Notes under the pieces: generated by a model
Told to the model about the DNA's origin: nothing
Databases searched by the model: none
What the model saw: the letters and a program-made list of their open reading frames with translations, nothing else
Shown here: piece after piece, positions 25,401 through 34,160 of the stretch
Layout: the number at the start of each line of letters is the position of its first letter
How positions within the stretch are numbered: position 1 is the stretch's first letter
DNA from: an uncultured Acetatifactor sp.
GTDB taxonomy: Bacteria > Bacillota > Clostridia > Lachnospirales > Lachnospiraceae
DNA: 64,000 nucleotides
Assembly (NCBI GenBank): GCA_949840935.1
Contig: CATKXX010000008.1
Coordinates: forward strand, 1 to 64,000
Direction of reading: 5' to 3'
Translations under genes and position numbers: made by a program

Positions 25401-27616
25401 GAAATCGTCCCACCCTTATTGTAGCGTGCAATGCCGAATTGAATCTTTTTGGCATCCACCGCCTGGGGAAGCTTGATCACATAATATGTCCTGCCATCCG
25501 CATCCGTCTTCCTCTGCAGGGAAACCCCTGCTACGTCCGTCTGCTGTCCGCTCTCATCCCAATACCGCACTTTTGCATAGAAGTATCCGGTATCCTGGGA
25601 TGTCATATCATGGAAAGCTATGGTATCCATCCTGTAAGCCTGGTCAAATTCATATGTGATCCCATGGTTGGCATACATGGGATTATATCCTCCCACATCC
25701 CATGTCTCGGCATAATAGTAGGAGCCGGGATCATGATCCACAGTCCCCCATGCCGTACCGGCCTGTGTATCCAGAGGGCTGTTCTGCATGGTAGCACCCA
25801 TTTTGGTACTGATAATATGGGCGCCGGCCTCCCCCGCGTTCCCTACATTGATCAAATTGTACTTCGGCATCACAGCTGGATTCAGGTCTGTAGTCGTAGC
25901 TGCCGCAGACAGGGAAGGGCTGCTCTCGCCGAATTCGTTGACCGCCGTCACATACACGGTGTATTCTGTCAGATCCTTCAACCCGGTAATGGTGTAACTG
26001 CCTGCCGTAATCCCCTCAACCTTCTGGTAGTCCCCTGCCCCGCTCTCCTTATAATACAGATTATAGGACAGGGCATCCTTCACCTGCTTCCAGGACACTA
26101 CAATACTCTGATATTTTCCGACGGCGGACACATTGTCCGGCTTATCCGGCTTTCCGTCCGGCTTTGGCACCGCCGTTACCTCATCGCCGTACCCGCTGCG
26201 CCAGAGACCGTTGACGGACTGCACACGCACCATGTATTCCTGATAATTCGTCAATTCTTTACCGCCAAAGGAGGTGACATCAAGGGCATTGCCCGCCACC
26301 ATCACTGTCTCCTGCCGGCTGCCCTGTGTGATCATTACCTCATATCCGGTGATGTTGACACAGGGATCCCAGGCCAGGCTGATGATCTTGTTCCCCGCCG
26401 CAGCCTTTAAGTTAAGAGGGATGTCCATTTCCGGCTCCGGAATGCGCTCCTCCATCCCATTGACAAATTCCACCTTTGAGATCACCGCAAGGTCATTGTT
26501 ATTCCGCATCCCTGTAATCGTCAGAGTCACCTTTTTCACAGCAATCTGGGAGCCCAGATGAAGCCGGATATTGCCGCGGCTGTCCCTCTCGGCCCTGATC
26601 AGGGAGTCATTCAGAAGATACTGGACGCCGTCGTCCACAGGAACCTCCTTCTCGTACTCCATCCCGTTCTCTGTGTAGGCGACAGTGATGACCCCGTGGC
26701 TGACGGGATTATCCCCGTTCGTCTCTATAATGATGCCGTCCGTCATCACCACATCCCCCGCCTCTGCAAACAGGAATTCCAAAGAGACAGGATCCTCCGT
26801 CGAAATCGGCTTCTTTGACGCCGTAGTGAGGGTCACATTCCCCCTGCCTCCCAGCATCTCATCCAGATCTCCTTCCACCGCCGTATTGGCTCCCGCACCG
26901 GGCGTGATGACCGCGCCGGGGATGAATTGCTCAATTCCCGCCTGGGTATCCCTTGTCTCCTGATAGCCCTTTGTAAAATATTCCAGGTCGGCCAGATCCA
27001 CCTTGCCGTCACCGTTCAGATCCGCATTGGGGCTGCCCGCCCCCGCTGCAGCACTGTTAATGGCGTCCGTGAGCGCCGTTTTGTCCGTATCATCTATCTT
27101 GCCGTCGCCGTTCACATCCCCGATCAGCAGCACGCCGGGATGCATGGATCCCGCGGTATATTGCAGGCGGTCGCCGGCCACAAACCCGGTCATCAGATTG
27201 ACGGCATACGCCCTTCCCTTTACGGAAATGGACTGCGTATAAGGGGCAAAGCCCTTTGCGCTCACCGCCAGGGTATATTCCCCGGCTGCCAGCTGTTCAA
27301 AGCTCACCCGGCTCTCCTGCGCCCTGTCCCCTCCGACGGTGATCGTATCTGTTTCCAAAAAGACGCCCTGGGCGTCTTTCAGCTCCACCGTAAAAGTAAC
27401 CGGGCTTTTCAGAACCAGCGCCGCCCCCACAGATACGTCCACCTGTCCGGTCTGCCCGGCGATGATCTGCTGTCCGGGCATACTCCGGGCCCTGCCGATT
27501 CCATACTCCTGTTTTATCCTTCCCGGGATGCCCATCCCGGCCTCCGAGGCATAAGCCGTCAGGCCCGCGCCGAGCGTCAGCGCCGCTGTCAGTATGATTG
27601 CCAGTGTCCTCTTCAT
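22475..27616 (-). CDS. Secreted M60-like (enhancin/mucinase) metallopeptidase with dockerin repeats and FN3 domains
   Basis: 1,713 residues with a signal peptide (1-24, ending AYA). Near residues 165-215 there are two calcium loops, DVNGDGKIDDTD and DLNGDGKVDLADLEYF, a dockerin module unusually near the N-terminus. Fibronectin type III domains lie at about 405-590, with further galactose-binding-like regions. The catalytic part has HEIGH at about residue 1125 with a downstream Glu (YAVAEITNN), as in M60-like gluzincins that cut O-glycosylated proteins. A discoidin-like carbohydrate-binding domain follows at about 1450-1560. No sortase signal is seen, so retention may come from the cohesin-like neighbour. 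Host-glycoprotein degradation is likely. Confidence 0.83.
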   Translation of the reverse strand: MKRTLAIILTAALTLGAGLTAYASEAGMGIPGRIKQEYGIGRARSMPGQQIIAGQTGQVDVSVGAALVLKSPVTFTVELKDAQGVFLETDTITVGGDRAQESRVSFEQLAAGEYTLAVSAKGFAPYTQSISVKGRAYAVNLMTGFVAGDRLQYTAGSMHPGVLLIGDVNGDGKIDDTDKTALTDAINSAAAGAGSPNADLNGDGKVDLADLEYFTKGYQETRDTQAGIEQFIPGAVITPGAGANTAVEGDLDEMLGGRGNVTLTTASKKPISTEDPVSLEFLFAEAGDVVMTDGIIIETNGDNPVSHGVITVAYTENGMEYEKEVPVDDGVQYLLNDSLIRAERDSRGNIRLHLGSQIAVKKVTLTITGMRNNNDLAVISKVEFVNGMEERIPEPEMDIPLNLKAAAGNKIISLAWDPCVNITGYEVMITQGSRQETVMVAGNALDVTSFGGKELTNYQEYMVRVQSVNGLWRSGYGDEVTAVPKPDGKPDKPDNVSAVGKYQSIVVSWKQVKDALSYNLYYKESGAGDYQKVEGITAGSYTITGLKDLTEYTVYVTAVNEFGESSPSLSAAATTTDLNPAVMPKYNLINVGNAGEAGAHIISTKMGATMQNSPLDTQAGTAWGTVDHDPGSYYYAETWDVGGYNPMYANHGITYEFDQAYRMDTIAFHDMTSQDTGYFYAKVRYWDESGQQTDVAGVSLQRKTDADGRTYYVIKLPQAVDAKKIQFGIARYNKGGTISIAEVYFYYYDTLMDEIMSLYEDDLHTVLRPDVTQAVIDALREKINTMDPVSGEYHPDRELLERELQTAEAILKDSGLNAPVEIHGGITTKDAGRGFGGLNAWQPLGITAAASEEIMVYVGHGSRKTGEAAELQLVSTQYHSEAGGVSNVVATLKVGANKITVPKIGSTTGMEAGGALYVQYTGDSRDDRYAVRVSGGTQVPTLDLYRVTDDGERLARAKTYIEELETYVSRMAAVHGEVHENSQNSQVRYAYSETDCILGASDILLDTMLFSLPAKQLLAGAGNGSAEQKAQTLLNSMDAMEDMMYLFYQHKGLNNSAPDALNQIPAGHLNIRYQRMFSGAFMYASGNHIGIEWGSVPGMASAVPVTADSEGRYQAGAYFGWGIAHEIGHCINQGAYAVAEITNNYYAVLAQAKDNNGSVRFQYDNVYKKVTSGTRGMASNVFTQLGMYWQLHLAYDKGYNYKTYADYNEQLASLFFARVDTYARNAAAAPAPGGVKLALAGDRDQDLMRLACAAAEKNLLEFFTRWGMTPNQDTLNYAGQFEEEARAIYYVNDDARVYSLQGGASSLNGTKEAVGDSTAATVHAGRPNQVDIALSCKGIPQEDVLGYEIVRCMTSGGETVRETVGFTTKDSFSDTVTVNNRVVWYEVTVIDKYLNRSAVKVLEPIKIGDDGSLDKSFWTVSTRNLTEPEQAPGQGNETSPCEPEAENTANRMIDNDTGTVYTASSGGNGEIVLEFNRANMVTGLKYAGSSGGGYEVQVYSGGIWSKVAEGSFAASGTGTVYFSNGAQEYVSTYMADAVKLILNAPAGSQVSMAELDVLGATGDNVDFRRTADGTAVIGRLTEDYKYGDKDTDVIPGGSIVFSGSYKGNPAYNVLILYDQDGNIVGGTNEAGELKAQQILLAEVPVEGELQNVWDGTWIYWIEPSWQADLSGISKVRGELYRVNDALTNEGQRLVSDSLFEDMPTALPDVELGR

Positions 27617-27754
27617 CTCTTTCTTCCTCCGTATCTCAGATCGGTTATCACAATGGATATCTCACTGCCTGCCAAATATTAGCAGTGTCATTCCCATTAT
27701 ATCGGAATCATCGGACTTTAGCAATTACTTTTCCCCTTTTCCATTATTTACAGA

Positions 27755-27802
27755 TTGTAAACACATGTTCCCGGTGATATGCTGGAGCTGTCACCGGGAA
27801 CA
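27755..27802 (+). promoter_or_regulatory. Promoter overlapped by a 12-bp inverted repeat
   Basis: TTGTAA (27755-27760), a 17-nt spacer and TATGCT (27778-27783) form a fair promoter for the small gene at 27840. The perfect repeat TGTTCCCGGTGA/TCACCGGGAACA (27766-27777, 27791-27802) overlaps the spacer, -10 and start region, like an operator. It would also fold as an RNA hairpin. Confidence 0.45.
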
Positions 27803-27839
27803 ATTGTTTGCCTATCTCTTTCAGAAAGGAGTATTTTAT

Positions 27840-28112
27840 TTGCAAAGTATATTATGCATCGATATTCCGGTACAGATGATTTCCTGTACCGACACGGATG
27901 GAAAAATCACACCCCTAAAATTCCGCTTCCGTGATAAAACAGGGGAGCTGGTGTCCGTGACCATAGATCAGGTGCTCTCCTCCGCCCAGCAGGGAAACCG
28001 CGTAGGCGCCAGCTTTTCCTGTTCCGCCCGGGTGTACGGCGCGCCAAAGACATTCCGGCTCTGGTACAATTACTTTGCCCATGAATGGCGGCTGTCCCGC
28101 CTGGAGGTCTGA
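27840..28112 (+). CDS. Small conserved-looking protein of unknown function (TTG start)
   Basis: 90 residues starting at a TTG with AAAGGAG 8 nt upstream; longer frames to 27594 lack a ribosome site. The product opens CIDIPVQMISCTDTDGKITP, carries FRFRDKTGELVSVTIDQVL, and ends HEWRLSRLEV. It appears to be an all-beta protein of the type common in Lachnospiraceae with no named domain. It converges on the lipoprotein gene with a single base between the two stop codons. Confidence 0.7.
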   Translation: MQSILCIDIPVQMISCTDTDGKITPLKFRFRDKTGELVSVTIDQVLSSAQQGNRVGASFSCSARVYGAPKTFRLWYNYFAHEWRLSRLEV

Positions 28113-28113
28113 A

Positions 28114-29298
28114 TCACCCCTCCGCAGCGCCCGGGCGCACTCTTACATTGGAAATGAACAGGTAATCGTCCCCGTTCCAGCGCAGGGTGACCTCCCACCT
28201 GCCGTTCTCACTCCCCCTGGTATATTCCAGCCGGAGCACATCCTCCGATTCCCAAACGCCGGAGACCACCGCACACTGCTCATAATTCGTATCCCCGGCG
28301 ACCACATAATAGCTGTCATATTCCTCCAGGTAATAAAACTGCTCCAGGCCCTTTTTTTCCGTTTCCTCCAGCCCAATCCCCAGCTTCTTACGCAGAAAGG
28401 CATCCATCTCATCCGCCGTAATCTTCATGACGTCCAATTCCGGAGCCATACTGTCCATCTCCGCCAGAAGCCTTATTTCTTCCAGAGAAATCTGATCCTC
28501 GCCGCGGTTCATGCCGTTATAAAAAAGCTGGAACAGGTCAATCTCACCGGGATGGGCATACTCGCTGGACAGCAGCATATTGTTCATGATATCTGCCTGG
28601 CTGTTAAAAAATCCCGAATTGAATCCGTAAATCTCACTTTCAGAGAGCATACCCGCCCCCTCTTTCCTGATGATGGCCGGGATAAAGCTCCCCTCATCCT
28701 GATTCCAGGACAATACAGCCAGGATATCCGCAGGCTCCATTTCCTCCCCGGAGGTAACGATCAACGCATCATCGGCCAGGAAATAAAAATCCCCCAGGGA
28801 TTCTGCCTCCTCCACCGGGACTTCCGTCCACTGCCCGTCCAGGGGGAGGAAATACCGGATCGTCTGCGCTGCCAGTCCCTGGTAGATGGTTTTCCCCGAA
28901 AAGAGAATCCTGTCCTGGCCGCTGCTCATGGGAAGCACCTCCACCCACACCTCGTCCGCCAGTATCTCATGATACGCCTCCACCTTCATGGAACCGGTTT
29001 CCAGGAGGATCAGCGCCCGTCTGTCAAGCCCTCCGGCGTGAGGCGTATTCAGGATTTCACATACTACCAGCGCTTCTTCTGCCTCGGGATCAGAAAAAGA
29101 GCCATAAAATATCTGATCCGGTACAATATCGGAGGCAGTGGCAACCCCCCCGGATTCATCGTTTTCCAACACTGTTTCCAGAATCCTGTCCTTTAACGAG
29201 ACAAACGGCTGTGCGGCATCTGTTCCCCCTGCACAGCCGGACAACAAAAGTGCCGCAGACAGTATAATAATGGAACCTGCAGATATTTCTTTTCTCAA
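28114..29298 (-). CDS. Lipoprotein, function unknown
   Basis: 394 residues from a TTG start. The N-terminus RKEISAGSIIILSAALLLSGC is a lipoprotein signal. Mature sequence is acidic, with repeated beta-strand/turn patterns and a C-terminal region LRLEYTRGSENGRWEVTLRW. The start lies 7 nt after GAGG at the end of the 102-nt leader repeat (copy B); an ATG 12 nt earlier overlaps that ribosome site. It follows the GH31 glycosidase on the same strand but has its own leader. No family recognised. Confidence 0.75.
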   Translation of the reverse strand: MRKEISAGSIIILSAALLLSGCAGGTDAAQPFVSLKDRILETVLENDESGGVATASDIVPDQIFYGSFSDPEAEEALVVCEILNTPHAGGLDRRALILLETGSMKVEAYHEILADEVWVEVLPMSSGQDRILFSGKTIYQGLAAQTIRYFLPLDGQWTEVPVEEAESLGDFYFLADDALIVTSGEEMEPADILAVLSWNQDEGSFIPAIIRKEGAGMLSESEIYGFNSGFFNSQADIMNNMLLSSEYAHPGEIDLFQLFYNGMNRGEDQISLEEIRLLAEMDSMAPELDVMKITADEMDAFLRKKLGIGLEETEKKGLEQFYYLEEYDSYYVVAGDTNYEQCAVVSGVWESEDVLRLEYTRGSENGRWEVTLRWNGDDYLFISNVRVRPGAAEG

Positions 29299-29300
29299 TT

Positions 29301-29402
29301 TTAACCTCATTTCTGCGCTGCTCAAGAGGGTGTGTAAACACCCTCTTTGCGCAAAGCCATACATGGCTTACGAGTTTGTAACAAGTCATTTATGACTTTG
29401 CA
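29301..29402 (-). repeat. 102-nt leader repeat with three hairpins, copy B
   Basis: Second copy of the element at 10433-10534, same orientation relative to the downstream gene. Here the hairpins are perfect: GAGGGTGT/ACACCCTC, AAGCCAT/ATGGCTT and AAGTCAT/ATGACTT. It lies between the GH31 stop (29435) and the lipoprotein start. Confidence 0.82.
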
Positions 29403-29434
29403 ACGCTCTGGCACAAATCTCAAGATTCAAAATT

Positions 29435-31411
29435 TCATTTTTCAATCTTCTTAAAAACAGGGATGATCTCAAGAGGGGCTGCCGCCATGATCCTCTGCCT
29501 CCCGCACAGGATTTCGCCGGTGTGAATGCTTTTCCAGCTCCCTTCAGGAAGATACACCTCCCTTTCCGTCATCCCCTGGTACAAAACGGGCGCCACAAGA
29601 TATCGGGAACCGAACATGTACTGATCGTCTATATCCCAGCATATTCCATCCTCCGGGAATTCGTAAAACATTGTCCTTATGACCGGAGAACCGTTTGCAC
29701 AGGCCTCATCCATTACGGACTTAATGTAGCCTTTCATGCCGAGCCTGATATCGAGATACTTTTTCAGGATCCCGTAAACCTCCTCCCCGTAGCTCCACAG
29801 CTCATTGGGCCGCCCTGTATCGGAAAAACCGCCGCCGTAATCAAGGTCTGACAGCCTCGGGATATCATGAGGCCCCCTGTCTCCATGCATACGCAGTACC
29901 GGACAGAAGGTTGAAAACTGAAACCAACGTATCAGCAATTCGTTAAAATGCTCCTCCGTCACGTCCCCGAAAAAGCCGCCCGTATCCGAAACCCACCAGG
30001 GAATCCCCGCAATCCCCATGTTCAGCCCTGCGCTCAGCTGATCGCGCAGGGCGGTAAAATTAGACTTGATATCGCCTGACCAGACAAGGGCGCCATACTT
30101 CTGGCTGCCCACCCAGGCGCATCGGAGCAGATTGACGATATCCTTCTGCCCCTGAGCCTTCATCCCGTCATAAAAGGCTTTCGCATGAGCCTTCGCATAG
30201 CTGTTGGCCACCTTCAGCGCTGGCCCTGTATAATGCCGGTAATGCTCGTAATCGTATGCAGAATATTCCGGCTCCGCCTCGTCAAGCCAGAACATGTCTA
30301 TCCCGTATCTGTAATAATTTTCCTCCACCTTACCCCATAGAAAGCCGCGTGCCTCGGGATTCAGGGCATCATAGATCACAGTGTCCCCCTGGAAATCAAA
30401 ACACTGGATGGAGCCCCTCTCCGTCCTTATAAACAATCCCTTGTCCAGCATTTCCCTGAAATTCACGCTTTTTCTGTCCACAGTGGGCCATATGGAGACC
30501 ATACAGCGAATGCCCATATCTTTTAATTCGTCCATCATGGCCTGTGGGTCGGGCCAGTACTGCGGGTCAAAGCTCCAGTCTCCCTGCCTTACCCAATGGA
30601 AAAAGTCTATGACGATGACGTCAAGGGGAATCCCCCGCCTTTTGTATTCCCTGGCCACCTCCAAAACCTCTTCCTGGGTTCGATAACGGAGCTTACACTG
30701 CCACAGCCCCAACGCGTTTTCCGGAAATTCGGGGGCGCGTCCCGTCACTTCGGTATAGTTTTCCAGGACAGCCTTCGGCGTGTCATCCGCCGTGATCCAA
30801 TAATCCATTTCTTCCGATAATTTGCTGTGCCACTGGGTATAGTTTTCACCGAACATCACCTCGCCGACGCCGGCGTGATTCCACAAAAAGCCATATCCCT
30901 TACTGGACAGATAAAAGGGGATGGTGATCTGGGAATTACGCTGCGCCAGCTCCAAGATACACCCCTTCAGGTCAAGCTGCGGCTGCTGGTACTGCCCCAT
31001 ACCGTATATCTTCTCCCCGCGCTGGGCCTCAAAACGCGCCGTAATTTCATAATCGCTGCCACTAACAGGTTTCCACTCCCGGGCGCAGATTTTCATGCTG
31101 GGGCTGTGCTCGTTGGCATTGCTGAAATCCCTGTAATATTCCTTTAAGATCAGGCTGTCCCCGCGGTAAAATTCCATCCAGCCGTTTTCTGAAATGTAAC
31201 AGCTTATCTCGCCGTTTACAATCCTGGCGCCGCCCTCCTCCTCACAAATCTGCGCCGAAGACTCCACAGGCAGCAACGCCTTATCGTCCCCGGTGAATGC
31301 GGCATTCCGGGTCGCCCTGACCCGCAGAGCGTTCCTTCCCCAGGCTTCTACCTTTAGGGTCTCGTTTTGGTGCCTGGCAATCAGAGTATTGTTCTGGATT
31401 GAAAAGCGCAT
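29435..31411 (-). CDS. Glycoside hydrolase family 31 (alpha-xylosidase/alpha-glucosidase-like)
   Basis: 658 residues, no signal peptide, so cytoplasmic. An N-terminal galactose-mutarotase-like domain (about 1-210) precedes the TIM barrel. The nucleophile is D377 in FWLDEAEPEY and the acid/base is D447 in WSGDIKSNF. The barrel also shows IDFFHWVRQGDWSFDP, which resembles the YicI-type alpha-xylosidase branch. It cleaves terminal alpha-linked glycosyl residues by retention. The substrate is uncertain (isoprimeverose, other alpha-glycosides or sulfoquinovosides). No transporter is adjacent. Confidence 0.92.
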   Translation of the reverse strand: MRFSIQNNTLIARHQNETLKVEAWGRNALRVRATRNAAFTGDDKALLPVESSAQICEEEGGARIVNGEISCYISENGWMEFYRGDSLILKEYYRDFSNANEHSPSMKICAREWKPVSGSDYEITARFEAQRGEKIYGMGQYQQPQLDLKGCILELAQRNSQITIPFYLSSKGYGFLWNHAGVGEVMFGENYTQWHSKLSEEMDYWITADDTPKAVLENYTEVTGRAPEFPENALGLWQCKLRYRTQEEVLEVAREYKRRGIPLDVIVIDFFHWVRQGDWSFDPQYWPDPQAMMDELKDMGIRCMVSIWPTVDRKSVNFREMLDKGLFIRTERGSIQCFDFQGDTVIYDALNPEARGFLWGKVEENYYRYGIDMFWLDEAEPEYSAYDYEHYRHYTGPALKVANSYAKAHAKAFYDGMKAQGQKDIVNLLRCAWVGSQKYGALVWSGDIKSNFTALRDQLSAGLNMGIAGIPWWVSDTGGFFGDVTEEHFNELLIRWFQFSTFCPVLRMHGDRGPHDIPRLSDLDYGGGFSDTGRPNELWSYGEEVYGILKKYLDIRLGMKGYIKSVMDEACANGSPVIRTMFYEFPEDGICWDIDDQYMFGSRYLVAPVLYQGMTEREVYLPEGSWKSIHTGEILCGRQRIMAAAPLEIIPVFKKIEK

Positions 31412-31455
31412 ATGTTTCCTCCCTGGTATGTTTTGCTATCCTTTCCACCTTATTT

Positions 31456-32901
31456 TTATACTTCATCCCTTTTATTCATTAAAACCACATACTTTTGGTT
31501 CTGACTTTTAGGTTTATCCGGGATTGTCATAGATATTTTACCGTCATCTATCAAGGGTTGCAGATATTTTTTCGTAAAATTCTTTATTCCCTTAAAACCA
31601 CAGTATTCTGCAATTTCTGATTTCTTTCTCGGTTCCGCACAATACTCCAGAATTTTGTCCTGGACTGTCACTTGGGTCGTCACTTGGGTCGTCACTTGGG
31701 TCGTCACTTGGGTCATATCTTCTAATTTCTTATTTTTTATAGTGACCTGAAGCATAAAGGAATTTTCATGGTATTCCGGTTCAGGCAATCCTGCTTTTTG
31801 CATTTCATAATAAATACGATCAACACCTTCTCCAAATTCTCTCACATATTCATATTCATGAAGCAATTCCGCAATTTTCGGATTACGTGAAAAATGTACC
31901 TGCCTCATATTATTTAAACGTACAATCCCCGGAAGTGTTCCAGGACTTTCCACCGTCATATGATCATCAAACATTTTAATCTGGATATCAGTTCCTTTGA
32001 TGCTATAGTCACGATGTCCGATAGCGTTTATTATGATTTCTTTCCATACAAATTCCGGGTATTCAGGTTCTGTAACAAACTTTCCCTCTTTTCCCAGGTA
32101 AGTATGCTCTTTAATCTGTCCTCTGACAAACTCAATAGACTGCTCCACTACATCTAATATTCTGCCCTCAAACGATTTGTCTTTAATGACATTCATTTGA
32201 GCGCCTACCTTTGCTTCTGTACCTTCATATCGAATAAACCGGACTCTTGCACGCTTGAAAAACTGCTGGGGATTCTTACCGAACAGCAATATAGCGGCTC
32301 CGCTCATTTCTTCCCTGCCACTCACTTTAACTATATAGTCCTTATTTTGCCTGATATATTCTTCCGGTGATTTTCCATAGCCAATCTTTTTACAATAATC
32401 AGAAACTGCCTCCATCTCTATATCATCCATTGACGAGCCATACACAGGCTCATCTTCATAATATCTTGTCCCTTTGGAATACATAAGCTGCAATCGTTCA
32501 TCAAAAGTCAGTTTCTTGGACTTATCCCCCATTCGCAGATACACTTCATCTCTATGATTCGCATGAAGCTCACTGCTTTGCGGAACACGTATCAGCAGCA
32601 GATGATTCGGTTTCCCTTTGCAATCCATACAGTCAATTGTTTCCGTCTCTATCCGGACAGAAGGCCTGCAAAAATCAAACGGCGCACGCAAAATTTCATT
32701 AATATTTTCAGTATGATCGTCTATTCCCGTAATTTCACCGTTATCTTCGATACCTACGGCAAGCAGACCACCGTCTGCATTTGCAAAAGCAATAATAGAT
32801 GTTGAAATAGCTATGGCATTTATTTTGGCGCTTTTACGATCAAATTGCTGACATTCCGTCGTAGTACACATATCTTTTATTGTCAGATTGGTTAATTTCA
32901 T
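31456..32901 (-). CDS. AlbA_2 (Schlafen-type) and HATPase domain regulator, COG2865-like
   Basis: 481 residues. The N-terminal AlbA_2 domain (about 1-125; ESxxFDRK-like start, then ISTSIIAFANADGGLLAVGIED) precedes a long middle region and a HATPase_c_4 module (about 275-390; VWKEIIINAIGHRDYS, ESPGTLPG, EFGEGVDRIYYEM). A C-terminal winged helix (about 425-475) follows a TQVT repeat linker. Such proteins are predicted transcriptional regulators. The start at 32901 is 8 nt from AAAGGG. It is transcribed alone; a bidirectional terminator lies 110 nt upstream of its start. Confidence 0.85.
   Translation of the reverse strand: MKLTNLTIKDMCTTTECQQFDRKSAKINAIAISTSIIAFANADGGLLAVGIEDNGEITGIDDHTENINEILRAPFDFCRPSVRIETETIDCMDCKGKPNHLLLIRVPQSSELHANHRDEVYLRMGDKSKKLTFDERLQLMYSKGTRYYEDEPVYGSSMDDIEMEAVSDYCKKIGYGKSPEEYIRQNKDYIVKVSGREEMSGAAILLFGKNPQQFFKRARVRFIRYEGTEAKVGAQMNVIKDKSFEGRILDVVEQSIEFVRGQIKEHTYLGKEGKFVTEPEYPEFVWKEIIINAIGHRDYSIKGTDIQIKMFDDHMTVESPGTLPGIVRLNNMRQVHFSRNPKIAELLHEYEYVREFGEGVDRIYYEMQKAGLPEPEYHENSFMLQVTIKNKKLEDMTQVTTQVTTQVTTQVTVQDKILEYCAEPRKKSEIAEYCGFKGIKNFTKKYLQPLIDDGKISMTIPDKPKSQNQKYVVLMNKRDEV
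31668..31715 (-). repeat. 12-bp tandem repeat coding (TQVT)4
   Basis: About four copies of ACTTGGGTCGTC encode TQVTTQVTTQVTTQVT in the linker before the final winged helix of the AlbA_2 regulator. The same type of repeat is common in this family, so it is probably a length-variable hinge. Confidence 0.85.
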
Positions 32902-33010
32902 ACTCATTTCCCTTTAAACTATTATCTAAAATCAATCTTACTACAAAAGCACTGATATTACTATCTGTTTTCTGGATTTTCACCACAGAATACGGCACCC
33001 ATCATATATA

Positions 33011-33043
33011 AAACGCCATAATTCATAAAATCATGGCGTTTTA
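33011..33043. terminator. Bidirectional terminator
   Basis: The perfect stem AAAACGCCAT (33011-33020) and ATGGCGTTTT (33034-33043) has a 13-nt loop and A/T flanks, downstream of the GGGtGRT gene. Confidence 0.9.
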
Positions 33044-33105
33044 TCTGTCTTATATATCATCTTTTATACTATTGATAAAAATACATCAAAATTTACAATA
33101 AATTC

Positions 33106-34116
33106 TCAGAATTTCCCAGCCTTCGCTGCCTCCTCGATGGAAACCGCCACAGCAACCGTCATACCCACCATGGGGTTGTTGCCTGCGCCGATGAGGCCCA
33201 TCATTTCCACATGGGCGGGAACGGAGGAGGAACCTGCAAACTGTGCGTCGGAATGCATACGTCCCAGGGTATCGGTCATACCGTAGGAAGCAGGGCCTGC
33301 CGCCATATTATCGGGATGAAGGGTACGTCCTGTGCCGCCGCCGGAAGCAACGGAGAAATACTTCTTGCCCTGCTCGATGCACTCTTTCTTGTAGGTGCCC
33401 GCAACGGGATGCTGGAATCTGGTGGGGTTGGTGGAGTTTCCGGTGATGGATACGTCCACGCCTTCCTTATGCATGATGGCAACGCCCTCGCACACATCGT
33501 TTGCGCCGTAGCAGTTTACCTTCGCGCGAAGCCCCTCGGAATAGGACTTGCGGTATACTTCCTTTACGGTGTTGGTGTAAGGATCGTACTCGGTCTCAAC
33601 AAAGGTAAAGCCGTTGATACGGGAGATCACCTGTGCAGCGTCCTTGCCAAGGCCGTTCAGGATAACCCTGAGGGGTTTCTGACGAACCTTGTTGGCCTTC
33701 TCCGCGATACCGATAGCGCCCTCCGCAGCCGCAAAGGACTCATGGCCTGCCAGGAAGCAGAAGCACTCGGTCTCCTCCTCCAGGAGCATCTTGCCCAGGT
33801 TGCCGTGGCCCAGGCCGACCTTACGGGTATCCGCAACAGAGCCGGGAATACAGAACGCCTGAAGTCCCTCGCCGATTGCCGCAGCGGCATCCGCCGCCCT
33901 CTTACAGCCCTTCTTGATTGCGATAGCCGCGCCGACTATGTAAGCCCAGCAGGCATTCTCAAAGCAGATAGGCTGAATGCCCTTAATCTGGTTATAAACG
34001 TCAAGCCCGGCATCCTTGGTGATCTTTTCCGCTTCTTCAATGGAAGCGATGCCATAGCTGTTCAATACGGAATTGATCTTGTCAATTCTTCTCTCATATG
34101 ATTCAAATAATGCCAT
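33106..34116 (-). CDS. GGGtGRT protein
   Basis: 336 residues containing the name-giving GGGTGRT motif near residue 255 (SVASGGGTGRTLHPDNMA), plus GLGHGNLGKMLLEEETECFCFLAGHESFAAAEG and a C-terminal GLIGAGNNPMVGMT stretch. The family is conserved across anaerobic Firmicutes and related bacteria, and is found next to NifU-like scaffold genes, exactly as here (44 nt gap, same strand). Biochemical activity is not established; the link to iron-sulfur or redox chemistry rests on this context. Full-length. Confidence 0.9.
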   Translation of the reverse strand: MALFESYERRIDKINSVLNSYGIASIEEAEKITKDAGLDVYNQIKGIQPICFENACWAYIVGAAIAIKKGCKRAADAAAAIGEGLQAFCIPGSVADTRKVGLGHGNLGKMLLEEETECFCFLAGHESFAAAEGAIGIAEKANKVRQKPLRVILNGLGKDAAQVISRINGFTFVETEYDPYTNTVKEVYRKSYSEGLRAKVNCYGANDVCEGVAIMHKEGVDVSITGNSTNPTRFQHPVAGTYKKECIEQGKKYFSVASGGGTGRTLHPDNMAAGPASYGMTDTLGRMHSDAQFAGSSSVPAHVEMMGLIGAGNNPMVGMTVAVAVSIEEAAKAGKF

Positions 34117-34160
34117 CTTACCTTTCCTCCTAAATGAAGTTTACTGAAATTGCTTCCGCC

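Noticed and set aside
25235-26410. 391-codon plus-strand open frame
   Set aside because: Antisense shadow of the M60-like peptidase gene.
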